Source: Bondarzewia mesenterica (Eukaryota > Basidiomycota > Agaricomycetes > Russulales > Bondarzewiaceae). Taken from it: DNA of 64,000 nucleotides. Below are positions 57,561 to 64,000 of this stretch, piece by piece; the stretch's first letter is position 1; the number at the start of each line of letters is the position of its first letter. Under the pieces are notes generated by a model. It was given only the letters and a program-made list of their open reading frames with translations. It searched no databases and had not been told where the DNA came from. A program made the position numbers and the translations under genes. Where the stretch lies: assembly GCA_004802705.1 (NCBI GenBank), contig SGPL01000128.1:1-64000 (forward strand). The letters run 5' to 3'.

Positions 57561-59290
57561 ATTATAAAACCATGTACAAAGAACCTTCAGTTACGTATCT
57601 TCCAATTTATCTACCTGATGAAAACAGGCCACAGTTTTATTATGTGAATGCTAACAATACATCATCAACATCAATGCTCAACTACTACTTCTTACACCCA
57701 CCATCTCTTGCATCATATCAATACTAAACATACAATAAAGAATTCATCCTTTGCTTCTATAATAGTAAGATGCTCAATGATCAAAAAGTTCTTGAATTGC
57801 TGCACACTGATGTCTGTCAGAAAAAAAATTGTAAAACAATCCTTTGGTAAAAAAAATGGCTTGCATTCAAACTGTCTCTTTCAACTCAGGTGACGTGTTT
57901 TATCTATGCATCATCTTGCTCTATAAAGCAGCCTGTTTTTTTGACAATGCACAGACTATTCATGATATATTACACCCTGCATTTTACGATGCAGCAAAAG
58001 CATTGCTTCTCATTAATAATGTGAATGAAGGTTTGCTCACTCTTTAGGAGGCCATTGAATGCCTACAGACTCCTTCTCAAATACAATTCCTCTTCATTTA
58101 TACTATCATTGAGAGTTACCTTGCATTATTACTATAAGATTGATTTTATGACACACACATTCTCAATCACTTTAATCACATGCAATTAATGCCTACAGTA
58201 ATCAATTGCATATTACATGATCTTGTAGTGCTTCTCGCAGACTGTGGTAAATATCTTTATTTTTATGGTTTATCTGAGCCTTTGACTACATACTCTGAAG
58301 AAGTCGAGCATGAGTTTGCCTTTTTTTCACTACTGACTTCCTGCTCTCTGAGTTCTCACTTATAACATGTATTTGTCTCTTACAACTCAACAATAACAAT
58401 TCTTCAACACTATATCTACTGCTATCACAAACCCTGTCAGTTCATCTTCCTTCTATATCTTACTACATCTGATATTTTTTAGCACCCTCAATATACATTG
58501 TTTTTTATAGAAGGATAGCCAAGATGGGGCAAGACATACATGGTCAATGTACTTATGACAGTGCTTCATTTGTAGAGTCATATTGTGCTCATTGTCAGCA
58601 CCTCTGCACATCATCTGTTTAGTATCCCCATAACAAAAGTATATTCATTCTCTTCAACAATCACTCAACACTATTCACATCTATGAACAGAATAATGTCA
58701 ACCTTGAATCTAAAATTAAAATACACTCTCATAGAGCAGAGTGGGAGTGTATAGATAACCTCTACTACATACTCAAACATTATGAGCTGCTGTTCAGTGG
58801 TATCTCATTTGTAAGACTAGGTAATTTTTGACAAGTCGCACCTATTATCCCCAACAGTAGACCTACTATGATACTGCATGCATTTGTAAAGTCATTAGTG
58901 CTATGGTGATTCATAACCATCTAACACTTGACTGTGTTGATTGGTACTGTAAAAGACTCACAATATAGTAAGTGATTTAATCGATAACATTGACAAAGAC
59001 ACCACCCACAATAAAGTATTGTATTATTTTTACCATCCACGACATCTATTAATGAATGCCTTGACTTTCTCTACCCCTCTCATATCCTACCCAATGTGAA
59101 TATGTGCTTTAACTGAGCATTTCTCTCTCCACTCTATATCTACATTGACAAATTCAATTTACTCACACTCAATGCTCATTCAAATGATGAGCAGCTATAC
59201 TACAATTTTGATGTACTCCTAGAATTTAGAGCCTATTTAGTTTTTTACCACTATCTAACACAGTCTTGCCAAACTTGTGTTTTTGGCAAC
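57561..59290 (+). pseudogene. Helitron helicase, truncated
   Basis: A Pif1-like SF1 helicase would unwind the donor strand. Readable are YKEPSVTYLPIYLPDENRPQ (about 57577), TIHDILHPAFYDAAKALLLI with EAIECLQTPSQIQFLF (57955-58100), then the Walker A IEG-stop-PRWGKTYMVNVLM (58508-58555). ISFVRLGNF-stop-QVAPIIPN (about 58800-58852) is motif III with Asp changed to Asn and Arg to stop. LDFLYPSHILPNVNMCFN and FLSPLYIYIDKFNLLTLNAH (about 59060-59180) follow. The later motifs (V, VI) are missing; the frame fades at about 59290, just before the minisatellite. The clearest open pieces are 57648-57893, 57844-58047 and 58180-58365. Confidence 0.88.
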
Positions 59291-59339
59291 TAAGATGGCA
59301 CAGCAGATCTCAGCTCAAATGAGGGCACAAACTGTCTTA

Positions 59340-60380
59340 TATAAGTTGGCTGACATTCACTAGTGACTAATGGTGATGGGTGGGCTCAGCAGTATGTAGG
59401 CCAGTCTGTAACCATCAGCTATAGCTAAGCTCAATAATATGAGCACCTATAGATGAATGTGTAAGACTACTTGGCCTAGCACAATATAACATAATGTTCA
59501 GCTCATCAGTGAGTGTCTAATACCATTAGGCTAATGAACATATAACACTCTGATAAGCTTGTCGGCTAGCACCTTAGACTGTTGGGCCCAGCTAGATACA
59601 TTATATTACTGTGCTCACTAGTGAATGTCCGATAAAGCTGGGCCCAGCAAAATACAATATACTATTGGGCTCACTAGTGGGCACCTGAGGCTGCTGAGCC
59701 TAGCTAAACATACTATACTATTGGGCTCACTGGTGGCATCTGACACTGTTGGGCCCAGCTCTATACAATATACTACTGGGCTTACTAGTGAGCATCTGAG
59801 GCTGCTACACCCAGCTCAATACACTATACTACTGGGCTCACAGGTGAGCATCTGAGACTGCTAGGCTCAGAGCTAAATACAATATACTACTGCCTGCCAG
59901 TAAGCATTTGAGATGTCTCAGCCTAGCTACATACTATTTACTACTGTGCTTATCGGTGAGCATTTTAGACAGCTGAGCCTAACTAAATACAGTATACTAT
60001 AGTGCTCAGTGGTGAGCATCTGACATCACTAGGCCCAGCTAAATACAATGTACTATTATGCTCACTGGTGAGTGTCTAACACCACTGGGCCCAGCAATAT
60101 ACAACATATACTAATGTGCTCACTAGTGAGTGTTTGAGATAACTGAGCCTAACTAAATATAGTACATTACTGTTCCTCTCAATAAGTATTTGAAACAGCT
60201 GGGCTTAGCTAAATACAATGTACTATTATGCTCACCAGTGAAAATTTTAGACCCAGCAGAATATAACATATACTACTATACTCATCAGCAAATGTTTCAG
60301 ACTACTAGGCCAAGCAAAATCTAATGTATACTATTGTGCTCACCAATAAACATCTCAAACTGCTGGGCTCTGTAACTCAA
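59340..60380 (-). repeat. Minisatellite array, about 57-60 bp unit (family M, inverted orientation)
   Basis: About 17-18 copies of a unit reading, on the plus strand, GGGCTCACTAGTGAGCATCT-like, GAGACTGCTGGGCCCAGCTA-like, AATACAATATACTACT-like. It is the reverse complement of the unit at 44900-45930. Copies from 59570 to 59900 are the least decayed (GGGCCCAGCT kept). An open frame 59625-59855 here is repetitive and not a gene. Confidence 0.88.
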
Positions 60381-60439
60381 AAAAGTAAGAATAATATTTC
60401 ACACAACATAATGACTATCTATCCACAGCATATAGTATT

Positions 60440-61005
60440 GTGAAGTACATCTACAAGATATACCTCACCCTTTGCAAGTGACTGATCACCTGCCATTGAT
60501 ATTCAGCAATCTTATACAACTGGTGCAACTCATCACACACTGCATAAAGTGCCTCCTGCTTCATCCCACCCACCTGCATAGATTAGTTCTCTCTCATTAA
60601 TAAAAGGTAAGAATTATCTTCAGAAGGTATTGCCAGAATGTCAGTAAAACAACTATGACTTCAAGAGAAAAAACATACCTAATGCATTTTTATCAGTGAC
60701 AGTTGCTGCTAGCAAACCATCATCAGAATCTAAGATATGGAGGTCAGCAAAATAGAATACTACAAGCTGTGAATCTAAGAATTTCTTAAATAATGAGTGA
60801 TCAATTCATCATTAGATCACAAAAGAAAAGATACTGAGCATGTTAAAGACCTTCTGCTCACTGGTGGTCAACATCTCACTGATACGAATAGTATCAGCAG
60901 TAGAATCGATTTATGTGGGAATGGGCTTCTCCTTCATGTCATTAGCTAGATGATAGCCGTCATCTATTAGCTAGTCTGCACAGATTCAGAAAGTAAGAAA
61001 TGTGA
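60440..61005 (-). pseudogene. Unrecognised minus-strand remnant with an intron
   Basis: On the minus strand the sequence reads MKEKPIPT and IDSTADTIRISEMLTTSEQK (about 60950-60860), then LDSQLVVFYFADLHILDSDD with ATVTDKNALG (about 60780-60690). There a GTATGTTTTT donor appears; an intron of about 110 bases ends in CTATGCAG, and the frame resumes with VGGMKQEALYAVCDELHQLY (about 60570-60510). After a further GTATATCTT donor, nothing is readable. The splice-like junctions and smooth reading support a real decayed gene. The family was not recognised. Confidence 0.4.
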
Positions 61006-61009
61006 GAAT

Positions 61010-61680
61010 CCACTCAACATAACTCATGCATGAATGCGCTCTCTCTCCAGTGTCACCATCACTAGTGCTAATAATGGATCAGGTAAGTGCTTGGCTGTGA
61101 TCAGCTTCAAGTCAAGATGCACATGCAAGGTATGTAGTTTAGACATGAATCTGGTTAGGTGTGCCTGACCTGATTTTATCTTAATTTTACCCAATGGTGC
61201 TTAGATACCACTTATTAGATAAACTCATGCATGACACAGATGATTCAAATTTGAACTATCTGCACTTTAGATCTTATAGACTGCATGGATGGTTTTAATT
61301 TAAACTGTCTGGGCCTTAGAAAAATCTCATGCACAGCACAAACAATTTGATAGCATGGACAATTTGATAACACACTGTCCGCACATCATAAATGCATACA
61401 TGGTTAGGTGTAAACCTTTTGGTATCTAAGAATGGCTGGTATCTGAGAATGGTGAGAGAACAAATATTTCTGCCTTTAGGCCTGGCACTTTTCACGAGAT
61501 TGAAATAGCATCTTCGCCTTCAGCCTTGGCTTTAATGATAGGTTTGTGATGAGTTGTTAAATAATGATGACTTGAAGCTGATCACAGCTAGGCACTTATC
61601 TGATTTATCATCAGCACTAGTGATAGTGACACTAGAAAGAGTGGGCATTTATGCATGAGTTGTGTTGAGTGGAGAGGTGG
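61010..61680. repeat. Inverted repeat, about 105 bp arms, 460 bp centre
   Basis: The left arm 61010-61115 (CACTCAACATAACTCATGCA, CACTAGTGCTAATAATGGAT, GTGATCAGCTTCAAGTC) is the reverse complement of the right arm 61568-61678 (GACTTGAAGCTGATCACAGC ... ATGCATGAGTTGTGTTGAGTG), with a few transitions. The centre contains GGTTAGGTGTGCCTGACC-like phrases and roughly 60-base internal repeats on GCATGGAT...AATTTGA. This may be a small inverted-repeat transposon. No ORF is present. Confidence 0.7.
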
Positions 61681-61689
61681 GGTCACAAA

Positions 61690-62300
61690 TAGCCAGGATT
61701 AATGTGAACATTATGAAGAATAGGAGCTCTTACCTTGTCACACCTTTTCTATTTATCTTGGGGGTTTACGGTGCTGAGCAGATGATATCTGTGCAGGAAG
61801 AAGGAGTGCTGAAGCTAGCCTCAGGGCTCTAGGAGTTTAGATGCTAGATACTATGGGCACACTTAGAGAAGATTATATCGATGAATACAGCCAGATGATG
61901 CAGAGGCTTATTGAGGTCCTTGAAACTTGCTATCTCCTAGTTATAGGTCTGCCTGATATAATTCTCAGTGGAGTCCAGGCTGGCCTCAATACTGTCCCAA
62001 TCATTAGGATTCTTCATATGATTCAAATAAAGATGAAGCTAATATATGTGTTTTTTATAAGAGGAGTGTCTGGGATGAATTTGATCTTCATGTCATTGGC
62101 AGTGTGTATGAGAACCTGCTTAATGAATGTTTCACGATCCTCATTTTCATAGTCATGGTGAGGACTAGGAGAAAAAAAGCTCTTCAATGTGAAAGGGGTG
62201 CGAGACTGAAGGAAATTGCCTGCTTTAGCTATAGCATGTATAGAGTTTATGAAGGTGCTTATAAAAATGTTAGAACAGTTAAATGAAGGGAGGCTATGGA
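61690..62300 (+). pseudogene. Unrecognised coding remnant
   Basis: Plus-strand frames 61841-62152 and 62104-62286 are coding-like (LREDYIDEYSQMMQRLIEVL, ETCYLLVIGLPDIILSG, then VRTRRKKALQCERGARLKEI). The two overlap in different frames near 62104-62152, as after a small indel. No motif was recognised. Confidence 0.3.
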
Positions 62301-62508
62301 CAGCTGTGTCCTCATATCCAAGAGTCAGGTTTGCTTTTCAGTGACATTATAAATGTGAATGTCAACTCTATATTCATTATGATGAGGTGAGTTTGAAAGA
62401 TTGGGCATGGCTTCATGAGTTCTCAGGCCAAGTGAATCATAGATGACTAGATTAGAATAAAGGATGTCTTCCATTGAGATATCCTCTCATACATAAACCT
62501 CACAGCAT

Positions 62509-62805
62509 CTAAGAAAATATGAGGGGCAAAGATGATGAAGCATGGATGACAATGTACTCAATGTCCTTAGTGATGGCTATGATGATAAAACAAATCTTAG
62601 AGCAATCGCATTCTTTGTTCCCATTTTTCACATCCTCCAAGCCAGTGGCCTGCATCCTAATGGGTTGATTTTGACCATAGTAAAGAGTGACAATTAGTGA
62701 GCACATGTACTTGAGGAAGTTGAGCTTATAATTCTCAGGTACATCTCTGAGCCAAACTTGATAGTTAGCTACCAGGATTTTATGGAAGTTGAGGAGAAAG
62801 GGCAA
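62509..62805 (-). pseudogene. Unrecognised minus-strand open frame
   Basis: A 98-codon frame reading MPFLLNFHKILVANYQVWLR, DVPENYKLNFLKYMCSLIV and EDVKNGNKECDCSKICFIII. The wording (regular hydrophobic spacing, a Cys cluster) looks like protein rather than chance, and no stop interrupts it, which is rare in this window. It overlaps nothing recognised. No family or function can be given, and the ends are not certain. Confidence 0.35.
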
Positions 62806-63677
62806 TTAGAAGTTGTGGATTAGTGTTTATATAATGAGATGAAGGTAGTTGAGCAGTTCACATACAGAAGAAGAGAAATGACTCTGATCTACTAGAGGAG
62901 ATTTATAATATGATTAAAGAATGAATGTTCTGTGCATGAATTATTAGGTCAGGCATGCTTGATCTGATTTATGTCAGTCATCTATACTACAGAAATAAAA
63001 TTGACTTACAATATGTTGGTGGCATGTTTGAGGGTTTGCATGTCACTGATATTGAGGTATCTATCATGCAAGTACACATCACTATAACCTTTTAGCTGCA
63101 TGCAGTAGAAAAGGAGCACAGGCACAGAAAATTATCAGAGGGCTTATATTAAAAATGCACGCAAAAATTAAATTTTATTTGGCTTTATTGCAAATGTTGA
63201 TGAAAAGCTTCAAATTTAATAGACTTGGTCAGTAGTAAAGGGGAAAAAGAACATGGGTGAGGTCTTAATGTGCTATTGATAATAAAAATCTGGGGTTGCA
63301 GAGGTGAAAAAAAGTGTACACTGTACTGTTTATGAGAGCACATTCTTAGAAAGGCCCAGCTCTCAGATCAATCTCCTAATTTTACTTAAAATAGATAACT
63401 CAGCATGCACCCTCTAGATTTAGTATAGAGGGTAGTGCATGTACTACAGATGATCTTCGATAGATCTATAATCAAATGATCTAGCTAGAATTTTTAGATG
63501 AAGGTCTCAAGACTAAGCGAGACAGATATTAGAAATCAAGGATGTCAGACTGGCCAAATAACGATCAACCATTATCTTCTGTGACACCCAGATAGCCTGA
63601 CCATTCCAATCGATTGACTAGGATGACTGAGTTCATCCAGACAAACAGATAAGGCTTAGCCAATCAAGTGGACCTTT

Positions 63678-63910
63678 ATGTATATTACTGTCAGTCAACT
63701 CAGATGGCCTTTCTCTGTTGTAGACAACCTTGTCTCTTAATTATTTTTTTAATGTGCTAAAAATATGTCAGTTTTACTAGTTGGCTAAAATGACTGAATC
63801 CCCTCTTATTTGTGTACATTACTGTCAGTTAACTTGGATGGCCTTTCTCTTTCATAACAACCTCCTCTCATAATTTTATTTGGTGCATAAAAATCACTAT
63901 TAGTTTTACT
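63678..63910 (+). repeat. Two direct copies of a roughly 100 bp block
   Basis: TATATTACTGTCAGTCAACT (63679 on) and its partner starting about 133 bases later (TACATTACTGTCAGTTAACT) continue with GATGGCCTTTCTCT and end in a TCAGTTTTACT- or TTAGTTTTACT-like phrase. The differences are mostly transitions. Sequence from 62810 to 63540 holds nothing else that could be supported. Confidence 0.7.
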
Positions 63911-64000
63911 GTTGATGAAAGATGCTGACTTACCATGCCTGACCATCTCAATATTTAAAATTTATATAAACACTACCACATTAAAGAATGAGGAGCGCCA

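Larger units (their letters stand above)
53040..59290 (+). mobile_element. Helitron remnant, split by an insertion
   Basis: Rolling-circle transposon coding sequence on the plus strand: an N-terminal zinc-type region (53150-53350), the long Helitron-like N-terminal domain (to about 54330), a roughly 2.6 kb foreign segment (54318-56920), then the Rep nuclease with HUH and two-Tyr motifs, and the helicase to about 59290. The helicase breaks off before its last motifs, just in front of a minisatellite. The 5'-TC and 3' hairpin-CTRR ends of a Helitron were not identified. The protein order and motifs make the family clear. Confidence 0.88.

Noticed and set aside
59625..59855. 76-codon plus frame within the minisatellite
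   Set aside because: It is the translation of the tandem unit itself (repeated ILLGS-like phrase), not a gene.
1..64000. Alternative genetic code with reassigned stop codons
   Set aside because: All three stops occur inside frames, at Arg, Gln and Trp sites, together with catalytic-residue losses and frame changes. Mutational decay explains this better than reassignment.

Overview
The window reads as a gene-poor, transposon-packed stretch of a fungal nuclear genome, most likely a basidiomycete of the Agaricomycetes type. The reasons are the combination of element families recognisable from decayed coding sequence: a KDZ transposase with a CxC2-type cysteine cluster, a Ty3 chromovirus, a gag-RT-RNase H-tyrosine-recombinase (DIRS-like) retroelement and a Rep/helicase Helitron. 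No intact host gene, rRNA gene or bona fide tRNA gene was found. The DNA is AT-rich, CG dinucleotides are scarce, and nearly every coding remnant is broken by stops that fit C-to-T or G-to-A change (CGA, CAG and TGG turned into stops; catalytic Asp to Asn; Arg to Cys or His). This is the mark of cytosine methylation decay or RIP-like mutation. All coding entries are therefore pseudogenes, and the many short open frames are remains of them or chance.

Layout. 0-10.7 kb (the only part with single-base Ns, up to about 9.3 kb): a dispersed repeat with a tRNA-like Pol III module, an unrecognised remnant, a KDZ transposase remnant (2.64-3.67 kb), and a long unrecognised minus-strand remnant (8.2-10.1 kb). 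12.05-13.43 kb: a fold-back element with two roughly 540 bp inverted arms, each made of about 140 bp subrepeats. 14.4-25.8 kb: unrecognised coding remnants, one copy of a 1.1 kb dispersed repeat, and two tandem arrays (159 bp and roughly 60-75 bp units). 25.84-34.10 kb: a full-length Ty3 chromovirus with 413 and 417 bp LTRs, a perfect 5 bp target duplication, gag, protease, RT, RNase H, integrase and chromodomain, plus an extra reading region with a second zinc-knuckle trace before the 3' LTR. 34.4-39.26 kb: the DIRS-like element, directly behind it. 39.9-52 kb: second copies of two dispersed repeats, several minisatellites and a 0.87 kb-offset duplication. 52.1-59.3 kb: a Helitron remnant with readable HUH and two-tyrosine motifs, split by a roughly 2.6 kb insertion and preceded by a long one-frame unrecognised coding block. 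59.3-60.4 kb: a minisatellite of the same family as the one at 45 kb, on the opposite strand. 60.4-64 kb: unrecognised remnants and short repeats.

The elements do not form a pathway. They are nested and abutting insertions that have been silenced and mutated together. The most interesting points are the extra 3' zinc-knuckle region of the Ty3 element, the coding block ahead of the Helitron, the oppositely oriented sister minisatellites, and the fold-back element able to give a long hairpin transcript.
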